NCBI GenBank assembly: GCA_002205965.3
Contig: NADL03000625.1
Coordinates: forward strand, 124,001-188,000
Length of the DNA: 64,000 nt
Reading direction: 5' to 3'
Source: Kappaphycus alvarezii
Lineage: Eukaryota > Rhodophyta > Florideophyceae > Gigartinales > Solieriaceae
Made by a program: the position numbers and the translations under genes. This document shows positions 26,129 through 38,040 of this stretch, piece after piece. Under the pieces are notes generated by a model. The model was not told where the DNA came from, made no database searches, and was given only the letters and a program-made list of their open reading frames with translations. Position 1 is the first letter of the stretch, and every line of letters begins with the position of its first letter.

Positions 26129-26636
26129 TGTATTTCACTTCACAGGCCTTACAGCTTCACACAAATTCGCTGCATCTACTTTAATTTAGATTCAAACCAC
26201 TAGTAACCTTAAAAAAAGGGCTACCAGGCACTTTGCTTTCATTTCAATTTCCTAACAGGTCTGAACACAGCGTTTGACCCCATTGAAACACTTTGAATAG
26301 TTACGTGCGAGTTGCACACTGAGATACTATATCATTGCTTTACCAATCAAAAGTTGTCTTGCTATCCCATGCCACCTGGACCAATGTACTTCTTACACCT
26401 CGTCAGAGTATGTCATTCTTGCTGACTACGATTCTGAAAGCGCTACTTGCGATACCTTCAGAGCTGTTTTACGGGAAAACATTTGAATCGGGTACTGTTA
26501 GACTACATATTCCTTAAGTATGTAGCTATCTTCAGTTCTATATAAACCCTAGTTTGGAGCGGCCGGCCTAACTCCGCCAGCCTCTACCAAAGTTTCAACC
26601 ACAATTCCACCTTGATCAGCTCGTGTGCGCTTAACA
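26129..26636 (+). repeat. 3' LTR of the Gypsy element
   Basis: Direct repeat of 19831-20337, with the same TG start, CA end and TATA-like box (about 26539-26546). It is preceded by a polypurine tract with a run of six G at 26115-26120. Confidence 0.9.
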
Positions 26637-26839
26637 CTCCACAACCATTCTGTACGGGTAGCGTGCAGGTCTCACAAAGCTGCGTGATCCTGTACATAAT
26701 ACTTAGACTGGACAGTTGGGCTTCAATAAGTTGCCTTAGTAAAGACGTGTTTCTGACCAAGTGCCTATTTGAGGGTCATCTGTCAGTATTTCTCTACAAT
26801 ACGATTGCATTTTTTGGCTTTTAGTTAGGTGCAACGACT

Positions 26840-27400
26840 TGGTCACGGATTCAGGTAACGCTTTAAAGGATCGACTTCGTATGGAATTGGACTAAGGGCA
26901 AGTGCTCAGAGATGCTTCACAGCTCGCTGTCGTTGGAACTCTAAAAGAGTTGGATGAGAATGGAAGGGATTTTGAAATTTCCTTCTATTCAAAGAAGCTT
27001 TCAGCCACTGAGTCAGACTGACCTGCAAATAAAAGAGATCTTCTGGCTTTGATAAATTTTCTGGGAAGATTCATTTGCTATCTTGAAGGTACCTGATTTG
27101 AGGTTATAATTGATAACCAAGTGCTCAAGAGCTCCTTCAAAAAACCGAAGGTGAGTCGTAAGGAAGCACGTTGGTTCGAAACTCTCGGTAACTTTGGAAT
27201 CTCTCCAATCACACTTACGGCCGGAAACATTCATGTATTAGTAGACGAGTTATCGAGAGCACCTAACGTGATTAGAGGAGATCGTGAAGTCTCAGTGAAT
27301 GACGTTAAAATCAACTACCTTGATATATACCAGATCAGTCCTCGTTATGATGAAGACCAGTTATTCGGTGCAGAAGTAAAAACATCGAAGTGAAATGGCC
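26840..27400 (+). mobile_element. Fragment of a second, different Gypsy element (RNase H region), broken
   Basis: Plus-strand sequence directly after the first element's 3' LTR encodes a Ty3/Gypsy RNase H region: GTLKELDENGRDFEISFYSK, then NKRDLLALINFL, FEVIIDNQVLKS, SRKEARWFETLGNFGI and VDELSRAP. These resemble the Gypsy type common in oomycetes and zoosporic fungi from memory. Its position outside the LTR of the first element, and a style unlike that element's pol, argue for an independent older insertion. It has no LTRs of its own in view and is broken. Confidence 0.8.
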
Positions 27401-29120
27401 AGAAGATAAAATTAAGAGGCCGAAACTTGTGAAAATTGTTCCATTTTCCGAAAGGAGGGTTGCAGGCTGTTTAAAAATGTAAAACCCCTAAACCCTAAAA
27501 AAACCCTTTCGCACAAAAAGTATATTCTAAGAGCGTAATTGGCCCTTAATTGATTCATTGTTTATACTGTTATATTTTCAGAAAATTTGGGAATGGAAAA
27601 ATTTGAGAGACAATATTTCAAAGGGGTTTCCTTTTTATACTAAAAAGTCAAATGCTTTGGCGAGATTTCTGAGTATTAAAATAGTAATACTATTTTTAAA
27701 TGATGTGGTTTGTCGATAACTAGATGCGTTTAAATTGACTCTAAAAATTAATTAAAATAATCATTTGAATTTTTAAGTTGCATAAACATAATTTGGTGAC
27801 AGAAGCTTTTAATTAGACAGGCTTTCGTGATCAATACATCGTAGACTCAAATGCAAATGCAAATTGATATGGAATATTTCTGTAAGGATTTAAAGTTTAT
27901 ATTTATGGCTATTGGAGACAAAATCATGGTTCAGATATACTCAACTATATGTAGTTAGTTTTTCGTAGCATTTGAAAATTTGTAGAAGAGGAAAGTCATA
28001 GGAAAAACTTTTTTGCCCACGCTTTTGGCTACGAGCAGGTTTACTGGTGACATGTCCAAAATCTTCATTTATAGCGAATTATTTATAACTAACTCAAAAT
28101 ATTGCCCCATTTTCAAAATGTCAAATTTCTATAAATTTTCTGTTGTACAAATTTTTCATTTTTATTTGGGTATCTGAAGAAAGTTAGATCAATATGTTCG
28201 ATTTGCCGTGAATTTTTTCCTACTTTTCCTGGTCCATGAAATCACAAAATATAACATACAGATTAGAAAATCAGAAAACGCACTGGCTATAATAAAAATA
28301 ATATTGACAGATGTATGACTGATTTTACGCTGAGATATGTGACAACTTATTATAAAATATCCAGAAAGTGACTGATATTGCGTTTTAAGCATTTATGTAC
28401 CGAATATTTTATCTAAATTAGGTCTTCTCCTAATTTTAAATCCCTGGCTTAAATTACGAAACCTATTATTTGCTTTAACGAATAGTTACAGAAAACAATA
28501 TCAACATGGTATTCCATATCTAACTATTACTGAAGCCGCATTACGCTTAAGATATAATTTCGGAAAACTAATCTCAATTTTTTAAAGCAATGTTGTTCCT
28601 GGTACTGCTGAAGCACGAATCTTAGTGCCGAAAAATACCGCAATGATCATAGTGTATGGAATTTACCAAACAAGAGAAGCATAGCACTCCATATAGTCTA
28701 ATATTTGATATGCTTTGAGTTCTTAATATCAATAAAGAAGATTTTAAAAATTGGTAAGCATCGTTTCCAGTATAATATATGTTTAAATTACCCCGAACGA
28801 ACATAAAAACGCTTGGAAGGTTTCTCGTTGATTGCATCCCACTTACAACATCGATCCACTAAGTTTTGCTACTGTAAAACATTATTAGGTTTAAAAAGCT
28901 GAGAGATGTCTCTACTTACACTTAAAAGAGATTGTTTTCAATCTATAATAACTTATAATTTGTGGAGTAACTGTTTATGTACATATTTTTCCAAAGATTA
29001 CCTACATCTCCACAGCCAACTCAATTTCAAAGTGTGTCATTTCGGACATGAAAAATTACTATATAGTAGCCACTTATTGAAAGATTCAGTTAGAAACCTT
29101 GCTAATCCCTTAGCAGACAC
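27401..29120. other. AT-rich DNA with a short telomere-like motif
   Basis: Very AT-rich with no supported gene. At about 27485-27500 the sequence reads CCCCTAAACCCTAAA, two units of a CCCTAAA-type telomere motif. The tract is too short to call an interstitial telomere. Short open frames on both strands show nothing recognisable. Confidence 0.45.
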
Positions 29121-29222
29121 TTGAAGTTAATTAGGAAAAATCGTTCAAAGTTTTTCCATTATATAGTTTCCTTAATTTTTACTCAGCAGATTTATTTTTT
29201 GTTATCAAAAGGAAGAAGACCT

Positions 29223-29711
29223 ATGGCGGCAAATAACAGGCAAAATTATGAGATGACGGCGTTAAGGTTTAAGGTAGGAAATCGTACCCTGCCATTTCGG
29301 GTACCTATCGACCCTCAATCATATGCCGAGTTGGAAAATCCATTATTTCACACTGGTTCATTAAGAACCGTGAATATCCAAGAACTTTCAACTTATGATG
29401 TTTTAAAAGTGCATAATATGTTTTTTCCCGTGTACGATGTTGCATCAACTGAAGAAAAAGAACCACTGGGAGACTTCTTGAACCAATTAACTGCAGAAAT
29501 TAACGCCCGCTCCGCGAGAAATGCACGCAATAGAAATACGGGATCTAATTCCGCAAACTTGGCAAGTAATCGCCATGCTTCTGGTCGAGGGACGAATAGG
29601 ATTAGGCCATCTTCTTCAAGTACAGAAGACGGCAATTCTGGGAGGAGAACTTCTAGAAATACTGCTTCGTCGCGCAGATCAAGTTCAAGAAATACAAGGG
29701 AGAGGCGTTAG
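29223..29711 (+). CDS. Unknown 162-residue protein with Arg/Ser-rich C-terminal tail
   Basis: An intact ORF in very AT-rich DNA. I chose the ATG at 29223 (MAANNRQNYEMTALRFKVGN) because the codons before it read like noise, and because a pyrimidine-rich tract ending TACTCAG at about 29188 could be a 3' splice site or simply upstream sequence. The longer frame starts at 29121. The first 95 residues or so look folded (PFRVPIDPQSYAELENPLFH, then VLKVHNMFFPVYDVAS). From about residue 97 to the end the chain is rich in Arg, Ser and Asn, for example SSRRSSSRNTRERR, as in nucleic-acid-binding disordered tails. No signal peptide or membrane segment is evident. I do not recognise the family. It could be a host orphan gene, or a nucleic-acid-binding protein of a mobile element. 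There is no partner gene nearby. Confidence 0.6.
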   Translation: MAANNRQNYEMTALRFKVGNRTLPFRVPIDPQSYAELENPLFHTGSLRTVNIQELSTYDVLKVHNMFFPVYDVASTEEKEPLGDFLNQLTAEINARSARNARNRNTGSNSANLASNRHASGRGTNRIRPSSSSTEDGNSGRRTSRNTASSRRSSSRNTRERR

Positions 29712-32700
29712 CTATGAACATTTTTGGCCTTTTTGATGTCAAACTGGAAATTATACTTTCAGAAAAGAGAATTTTGTCTCATATTTTTTTCAAGTTTGTG
29801 TTCTTGATTTGATTAAAATTGTATATGAATGGAGGTACGAAAAGTTTCATGCAATTGTAATTGAATGGTTTATAGAACTCAAAATACTATACTGAGTCGT
29901 GAAAAGCCCGGGGAATTTCCTCTAACGATGTATTTTGACCTTTTCTTTCAACAATGACGAAAACTAAATATTTACAAAACACGAAAATTTTAGATAAGCT
30001 TAGAATAGAATGAAAAAATAAGAATTAAAAAAACATTGATACAACTTGGACATTAAGGAAGGTAGTAACTAAAATAAAATAGAAATGACGTCATTAATCT
30101 CAGTAATGAGTATAAGAAAAATATTTCAATATTTATGTGTTTTTTTCTTAGAACATATCATTTAAAACTTTTTTACTAGAAATTAAATACTTTGCGCGGT
30201 GAATTGCATGAATTATTGGATCTTAGTAAATATGTTAAAGATTTCCATCGTAGAAAACTAACATACCAAAATTTCTTTTGATTCCTCTTATTATTTTTTT
30301 ATGCTATCTTATGTGTTTAATAATTTTCTGACCTTTTTGCGGTAATATTGCATTTGCGAACATATTTCAATATTATCGATAATATTGCAAACAAAATCAT
30401 TGAGCTGGCAATAAATATTTTCCTTAAACATTTTCTTTTTCGTAAATTTGTAAGTTAAAAGTAAAATGGTAGTATTTCGGTACAATTGGAGTCGTTATCT
30501 GAATAAATTTAATGTTTATACTCTAACAGGTGCATAAAATTCTTGAGAAGAATAACTGGGCGACTTAAACATGCGATCTATCTCTTAGTGTCAATTTTTT
30601 CCAATTTCATTGCCAGATAGCTCATTTTTAATGATTAAATATAAAGTTATGGACTTCTCGGGAGAAAAGCTTCTTAATATGGAGAACAGCATATATTCGA
30701 GCCTCGGGACTACCCCTTAAATCTCTTGTTCCCGTAATTTAGGTTTTGTAAATATCTTCTTTCGTTTGTTTTTAACCAAAACAATCACCTCAGCAGCCCG
30801 ATAAATTGCCAAGGTGACTCCCTGTAAAATCATCTCTATCATTAACAATTTAATCACTTCTTTTTCACTTTTGCCAAAAACTATTTGCCGAGACTCTAAA
30901 ATAACAATGGATAGGTGGGATTTATATTGTTATTTAGCATCACAATTTAGCCTCGTCACTAGCTTATTAGCGCGACTAAGGATCTTGAAATGGTATATTT
31001 CTCAATTTGGACATTAAAGGAGCTGACCAGATCGTTTTTACCTATATATTTATTTATTCTTTAACATAATATAAATAAGACTGATTCTGTCAACAATCTG
31101 GAGACCATATCGGTCACTCTAGCGCAATTCAGTAATTTCTGCCCTGCAGCCTGCAGCTGGCGAGGGTGTTTTTGTACTCGTACAGCTCGTTGGAAGAAAC
31201 AAACACGACCCATCACATAACTCAGTCTTGCGCCAGAAAATACTTTGTGATAAAATTTCTCTCGTCTCTGACAACATTGAAGCTCTCTGGTCATCAAATA
31301 CTTCCCATTAACCTATGAAATTTATATTTGGTCTATTAATGGGCGATTGACGACGATTTCTGGAATTGACCAACTCGCATCTTTAATTTTAAGATATGCA
31401 TGTCGCTGATTGCCTTCTTTTCCTTATAAGTATACTCAATTCCTTCGGGTATACCACCTTGTGTCTTGTAATATATTTATGAAAAGTTTCTGCATCAATT
31501 TGCGCCATTATTTTCTTCTTTCTATAGCTACATGCCTTTCAGGATTGATATCCCTCTACCCTCTATTTACCTAAGAAGACCACTATTTTGACATTCGTAC
31601 AATTTCGTTAACAAAAAAGGTATCTTTTAAAATTTTCTATAACCAATCTGGTAGCACTGTTCTAATTTCTGGGTCGTCTACACTAGAATATTCTTTGCCC
31701 TGTGCTCCCAAGAATATCTCTTTCCAGTTGCATTATTTTTTACCCTCTTTCATGTAACTTCGATTGCGTTACGTAGCACGGAGTAAACCAGACGTTTGTG
31801 GACGGTGAAGTTTATGACGCTTTTCCAACTCCGTATTGGATGGAATTGCTAATTCATATTCCTTTTCCTCCCTCCATCTACAATTTTCGCCTATTCTGGA
31901 TCAGCTGAGAGTGCAAGTCCCTACCCCTAGTTCTATCGCGGGCTACATATCGCGAAAAGAGCACAGTAGTAGCTAGCTGTTCTTAATCTTTCACCATCTT
32001 TTCATCAGTATCCTTATTGAAGAAATTTCTCTTCCTTTTCTACGCATCATGTGTTTTTCTCTATGATTGAGATTGGGATTGTTCAACTGATTGCTTTTCA
32101 GTTGTTCAACCTACCATTTTTGTCAAATTATTCTAGACAACATAGTCTACAGCACTGTCAGTCAGTTGCCAAATTCATTCTTCCACATTATTCTTCATTA
32201 AGGCTGTCATCTGCTTAAGCGGTCATGCTTGCTTCAAAAGCTGTACAGACTGTCCTGATTTCGCATTCAGATGGTGTAATTTTCTTCTGGTCCCTCCTTT
32301 TTATCGGAGTAGTTGCATGATTCAGCCGTCTCCATGAGATAATTTCCGTCTAGTTTAACCTACTACCTGCATTGTTCAAGCTTTTAAACAAATGAGCAGA
32401 CCCTCCCCCTTTGTAATAGATTCAATTCTGCGGTAAGTATTCAGAGCTTCATAACTGCTAATCATTTTTTCGTTATTACTTCGGAGTATACGGCATATCA
32501 GTAGCAAATCTCAACGCCTCAGTGCATTTTGTATACCGTTTTTGTACACTGTATTTCCTGTGCAGTCTTTTTTGCCCTATAATAACACAAAGTAGTGGTC
32601 GAAAAGATCTATACTGTTCATAGCCATCTAAATTAGTCATTCGTTCCAATTAAGGGTTGGGAAAACGTGAATATTGAATATGGGGAATAACACTTTTTGA

Positions 32701-34195
32701 GTAACTGAGCACAAGTTAATGTAATTTTGTTAAATATTACACCTCATACACAGAGGAATGAGATATTAATTGTGTCTAGTTCGAGATGATGTACCTTGTT
32801 AGATCGGACAAAATGTTGCGAACTGCATCTATTCAATGTTGGAAAAGAATCACACTAATAACTTTTACCAAGAAGGAGACCAGGGACTATAGAAAGGCTG
32901 GAAAAAGAAGTGTGAAGCGAAAAAATACATAGAAAACGGGTAACCATGAAGGAATTTGGTCAAAAAAGAGTGCCTAAATACTAGTATAATGAGATGGGAA
33001 ATGCAGTAGGAGAAATACATAGGGATCAGAAGTACTATGGTGCGAAGTAGCAGAAATTAATGAACGCATCTATGACTCCATGAATAACCAAAGGGTCGCA
33101 ATCTGTTTCCGAGTACGACGGATACCTATACAAGCGTTTATAAGGTGAAAGCATAGACTGAGTTCCCATTACACATAATGAAAATATGAAAAAAAAGTCT
33201 AGTGAATAGGGGCAGTGCATTGTACAGTGAATCATGCTGAACAAACCCTTAGATTCGAATTGAAATAGTTATGAAGGTGCTATACAGCGCAAAGGTGAAA
33301 CAAATTTCAAATAATCACAAGTTGGATTTCTTGCGAAATATGGATAACGGTAATCTCTGTTGCTTCTGCAACGTGGGGACGTCCATTGTAATAAGGTATC
33401 TATTTTTGGGAGAATAATTCATGCTATAGAGACCTAGGCAGAGCGTGAGTGAATCCATAAAAGAGAGCGTAATAGAAGACATGAGTACTAGGGCTGTAAT
33501 AATTTGGAATCTGCAACGGAAATTATGAAAAGTTTCGATTTTTTTGCTGATGTAGAAAAGATTGTAAGGCGGAGTAACTGTGACTTGAAGAGGAGAAAAA
33601 AATGCCTCTCGGGCGAAAATCTTTTCGACTTTAATTACAGGGTTTCAATGGATGATACGATATTGATGAGACAGACAGAAAAGAGGTCCACAGGGGCTCT
33701 GACTGCCTTAAAACCATCATTGCTAGGCATGTAAATGCTATTTTGGGCATGAAAACATTTCAAATCACTTACAGATATTTTAGGAATTAAAGGACCATGA
33801 TCAAGAAATCCGGCGGAAGAGAACAACTTAGTGATAATATTTATACATATATCACGAATATTTGTCCCTGATAGTTCGTCGGATATATATTTCTAAAAAG
33901 AAATTGGGATCTCAAGCGAAGATATTATTCTTGAAATAGATGATTCCTTTAAAAAGAGGGGGGCCTGAAATGTTGTTGTCTGGATTGGCAAGAGTATGAT
34001 TGCAGTCAAAATAAACACTTTGTCATAAATTGAAATTGATCTTTGGTTTCAATTATTTTTGAAAGGGAACTTCCCCAATATTTAGTGACAATAATCATGC
34101 CAATCTAGAATACAGTGATTTCAAACTACATTAAAGCCGTCAAGTGTTGCCTATGCGGCGTAATGTTTTATTTTTGACTGCTGTCTGTTTATTTA
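29712..34195. other. AT-rich DNA, no gene recognised
   Basis: AT-rich sequence. The section 31060-32650 is pyrimidine-rich on the plus strand, and its minus strand gives some protein-like stretches (for example EYELAIPSNTELEKRHKLHR near 31830), but frames are short and no domain is recognised. A 76-codon open frame at 33504-33734 (plus) is rich in charged residues but unassigned. No repeats or RNA genes were noticed. Confidence 0.4.
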
Positions 34196-34199
34196 ACTT

Positions 34200-34850
34200 T
34201 TAATTTAAAGCTCCATTGTGCCACTCGACACGCCAATAATTAAGCTGAGAAGATATAGAATGACGATTTATTGTTAGGAGACAGGTCCTAACTACAAAGG
34301 ACCTCGTTTTCTGCCAGACGGACGACTCCAGGCAATGGCTGAACCAATTGCCAACTCTAGCGAGAAAGGGACCGGAAGAAAACTCCACCATCTGAACCGA
34401 GGATTTAGGAGGCTTGGAAAACACCCACTGTAAGCACATAGGCTTACAGATAGAGACGGCGACGACAACGGCGGGAAATCTGGACGAGCGACCTTGAGGG
34501 CAAGCCCGCAAGGCTGTGAAGACCACAACCCCTTGCAGTCCGTCAAAATGACAATAGATTTGAGCGCGGCAGGGTACGGTGGACTTTGTAAACCCTGTTC
34601 GAGTAGTAGAGACATCCTTGTACCCCTTTTCGAGCTCGTCCTATGTGCGCTCGGAGCGCGGAAAGGAAATCCAGTCGATGTGGTCATCGACAAGAACGTT
34701 GCAGCGAGAGCTCTGCAGCCGTTACGGGCAATTTACTGAGCAAAGAGCCGGATGAAAGTCCGGCGCCCACGCTGTGCCCGGGCGCCGAGCGAAATGGAGT
34801 GAAGTTTGGGTGCAGTCAGTCGAGATGAGATGGGCGTTGAGTACTCTTCC
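34200..34850. other. GC-rich island with structured hairpins, unidentified
   Basis: About 650 bases of much higher GC than the surrounding DNA. Open frames exist on both strands (34200-34526 minus; 34494-34739 plus) but no domain is recognised and coding direction is unclear. Its right part folds into GC-rich hairpins, listed separately. It could be a SINE, a retroelement remnant or a structured RNA gene. Confidence 0.4.
34747..34786 (+). other. Two overlapping GC-rich hairpins, one with a GAAA tetraloop
   Basis: GCCGGAT-GAAA-GTCCGGC (34747-34764) forms a 7-bp stem, one pair being T-G, closed by a GAAA loop. GGCGCCC (34762-34768) pairs perfectly with GGGCGCC (34780-34786) over an 11-base loop. 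The two stems share bases 34762-34764, so they compete. AGCCGGATGAAAGTCC recalls group II intron domain V but lacks its bulge and length. Confidence 0.45.
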
Positions 34851-37800
34851 TCAAATATAAATATAACATATATAGTCCATAGCACAATAGGATTACTAGA
34901 TGTAATGAGGATCAGTTTTAATGGGTGAATTACCTCTTTAGATGAGCAGATATGTGCTGTGAACCATTAAAAGAGTCCAGCATCCGAGTGTGAGAGAAAA
35001 ATACATTACCTTGTGACTTCTAATTACAAATTACCACTTTAAATACATGGTCTCTTTACTTAACAAGTTCATGCCACTTAAAAAGGCGGATTAACCCTAC
35101 ATTAAGAGGTTTCCTAACGGTTCAGTAATCTAAGACAAAAAAATTTGACTTATTTTATGAAAATACCAATAAAATCTAGATCTAGAGCGACCGCGATTCT
35201 GTGTGGCAAACGAATTCTTGGAAATCATTCCTAACTTTTTTCTCGGATCTGCTTAAATTCTACCCTAAATTACAAGTTAACCGCGTATGAACGCAAAGTG
35301 TAAGACAGATATTGACAGAGTCATAAACGTTTCCAAGCAATAAGTTACTCTCTCTAGTCGAACTGGGGTTACTCAAAGCAAATTTATCCAGGGATATCAG
35401 GTAAACCAAGTTATGGAACATGACTTATAGCAACCAGAAGATTTTTTTGATCTTCCATGGACAGATTGTCAAGCGCAACAATACCTGTGGGATAGAGAAA
35501 ATTCATCCAATTTTTAGAATTGCGTGGTAACCCTGCAAATCAATTCTCAATTACATCTTGAGGTTTTTGAAAAGCCCATAGTGCTTCTGTTAGCTAGTTA
35601 AAAGAATAGGGTACTCGCGCGATAAGATCATACACAGTAACAAGTGATTTTAAATTTGAATTAAGTTTATGCTGTTTCCAGAAATTTTGAAAAATGGTAA
35701 AATGCGGACTGCTGATTTCAGCAGTTCGCATTTTACCCTTTTTAAATAGACCAGCAGGCAAGCTGCGCTGTACATTGCGGCCGCAGCAGTGAGTAAGCTC
35801 TGCCACCAAAATGCAGTACAATCCATTAAAAAAAGTAAAATATCGAATATTGGAAGCCAAAAACACACGTGTAAAGTAAATTGGAAGTGATAGCGTAGGA
35901 GAAGTTTAAAACGAAACAATAAATGAGATAGAGAGGAAACAGGAAATCAAAGAAAAAATGAAAATGAAAAAGTAGGATATTAAAAGAAGGATAGCTGCTT
36001 CATTAGCTTTACATCATGGTGAATTTCTGAAATGACGTAATGTAGAGCGCAGGAGCTGCCAATTTGTATTTTTCGAACCAGTCGGGGCTACTATCTTGAT
36101 ACAATACTAGATAGTGCGGTTCTTGTAAGAATTGTTACAGCTGGCTACCAACCCACCTTCATCCCTACTAATGCATTTCACATACATATGTATATATTTT
36201 GAAGATTCATTACCTTCAGGGGGATAAAGAGGAAAACGTTTGATCCCAGAGTCGTTACTTGTCTTCTAAGCAATTACATTAACTCTTTACTCCAATAAAG
36301 AACTAATCTTTATCCTAATTTGCATTATTTCCCCCCATTTTGGGCTAACTGCGCAGTCTAAAAGAGACCCATCGAAATATGAATCTTCTAGTGGTATTCA
36401 GAAGAATTTTCTTCAGACTTTTCCAGTCATCAGCTGCAAAAGTCTGGTAAAATTTTTCCGAGGCATATTTAAATGGCTCAGGATTCCAATAATAGGCTCT
36501 AAATCACACCAAAGAGTATTGAAATAGGTTTATTGAAGTTACATATATGTTTTTAGAAATCATGACTTCCCTTACATCATGATATTAAAAAAATCTTATC
36601 TAATCACAGTAAATAACACATTTCTCCTCACTCTCAACGTATAAGGCAGATTTTAATGATCCTGATAGGGTGTGAAACTGATGAAAGAATAGCATAACTA
36701 GTTATCTGGGTAGAACTGCAAAGTAGCCCATATCATCTGCCTGATAAGTGGTCATTAATTTACACCACGCAGCACAATGAACGATGCTTTTGAGAAAATA
36801 CACGAGGATTATCGAAGGTAACCACTCAAGATATAGAAAAGTTTAGATCTTACGTAAATAATGTGGATTAATACCACTCTGTATTCATTTGAATATCTTT
36901 GACCAAAGCTTCGTGCAGAAGAACAAATATAGGGAATCCATCTCACCATAATCTATACTGTAAATTTATCGTGGCTGTGAATTTATAACAGGAAACGACA
37001 CCAAAAATATAAAAGGTCAGAAATGCGTTCGCATCTCAACCGCGATGAAATATGATCCTGGTCCACGTCGCAGAAATTCTAAGGATCTGCTCGCAGGACA
37101 AGCAATAATATCCTCTAGATTTCAACTGCGTCAGTAGTGATTACATATTTGAAAATTCTAATCGCAAGAATCGAGACCATCAGCAGATATCGAACAAAAC
37201 TCAACTCAAGCCTGCAGGCTTGGTAATTCTTGAATAGTTCCATGGATGATTTCGCAGTATCTCCGCAAACAAAATTTCCGACAATATAGAATCTCCTTTT
37301 CAAAACGTTTCACATATGGTACTATAAATAGCAACAAAAATCTTTAATGATCCCGATAAAGGATGGAAATTCGTGTTTTCCGGCTTTCAAGCTTATTATA
37401 ATCTTGATAGAAATAACAATATTTCATTTTCCTATAACGGCAATGATTAAAAGTCGCAGGAGACATTCTTTGGTATATAATCCAACTAAATATCCCACTA
37501 TTTAACAATATCTTCATATGGAGAACCAGAAATAAAGTTTATTTGAGATCATTGGAAATCAACTAGCATTGTTTTGTACAATTTTCCCACTTTGACTCCT
37601 CTTAACCTTGATTATATGATTAGATCGAACCTTTTTGGGCTATTGTTCTCAATCGTGACGAGGTCCCATAGATCGAGACAAAGAACTGGGGCTTTTATTT
37701 CTTCCTTTCGATAAATTGTTATCTACAGCCTTGTTACTGCATATTGGGAGAAGTTCAAAAATATGCTGAATTCAGAATCTTAAACTAAGGTTAATGAGAT

Positions 37801-38040
37801 TACACACCTAAATACCAACTGAAGCAAAATAAGGAGAGATGGCGCACAATTTCAGTGCATTTATTTCAATTTAGAGGACATTTATCAGAATTAATAATGC
37901 TATTGTCGTTATTAAATGTGCTGAAGTAGACCTAACCTCCATATTCGCAATTATTTTTAACTTTGGAAATAGATTAATCGTAATCGGCAGAAAAAATACT
38001 CATACTCCTTTTCGGATTGTAGAATAAACAAAATTTCGGC
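34851..38040. other. AT-rich DNA, no gene recognised
   Basis: AT-rich with short open frames only. It contains the strong hairpin at 35696-35737. The minus-strand 89-codon frame at 35650-35919 runs through that hairpin and is hydrophobic, but has no recognised domain. Nothing else was supported. Confidence 0.45.
35696..35737. repeat. 42-bp near-perfect inverted repeat
   Basis: Two 20-base arms (35696-35715 and 35718-35737) separated by TT. The arm GGTAAAATGCGGACTGCTGA pairs with TCAGCAGTTCGCATTTTACC, with one G-T pair and no other mismatch. Such a stem is rare in the decayed DNA around it and implies a recent origin or selection. Confidence 0.85.

Larger units (their letters stand above)
19831..26636 (+). 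mobile_element. Ty3/Gypsy chromovirus-type LTR retrotransposon, old and broken
   Basis: Bounded by two direct LTRs of about 507 bp beginning TGTATTTCAC and ending CTTAACA. A purine-rich tract lies just before the 3' LTR. In the expected order it holds gag-like sequence (about 22.1-22.9 kb, with an N-terminal coiled-coil-like Gln-rich region), an aspartic-protease region (about 23.6-23.95 kb), reverse transcriptase sequence (about 24.1-24.5 kb), integrase with its zinc-binding and core regions (about 24.8-25.5 kb) and a C-terminal chromodomain-like stretch (about 25.9-26.1 kb) that places it among the chromoviruses. Between the 5' LTR and gag lie 1.7 kb with a proline-rich and zinc-finger segment unusual for the family. 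The LTRs differ at roughly one base in eight by eye, so the insertion is old. It has many breaks (ten or more) and cannot be active. Confidence 0.9.

Noticed and set aside
31060-32650. Suspected minus-strand gene in a pyrimidine-rich region
   Set aside because: Some stretches look protein-like but frames are short and many alternatives are equal; no motif recognised.
34200-34526. 108-codon minus-strand frame in the GC island
   Set aside because: The opposite strand is about equally protein-like and neither shows a recognised motif, so no coding call is safe.
34747-34764. Possible group II intron domain V
   Set aside because: The AGC triad, GAAA loop and GC stem recall domain V, but the internal bulge and full length are missing and no maturase or other intron domain is nearby.
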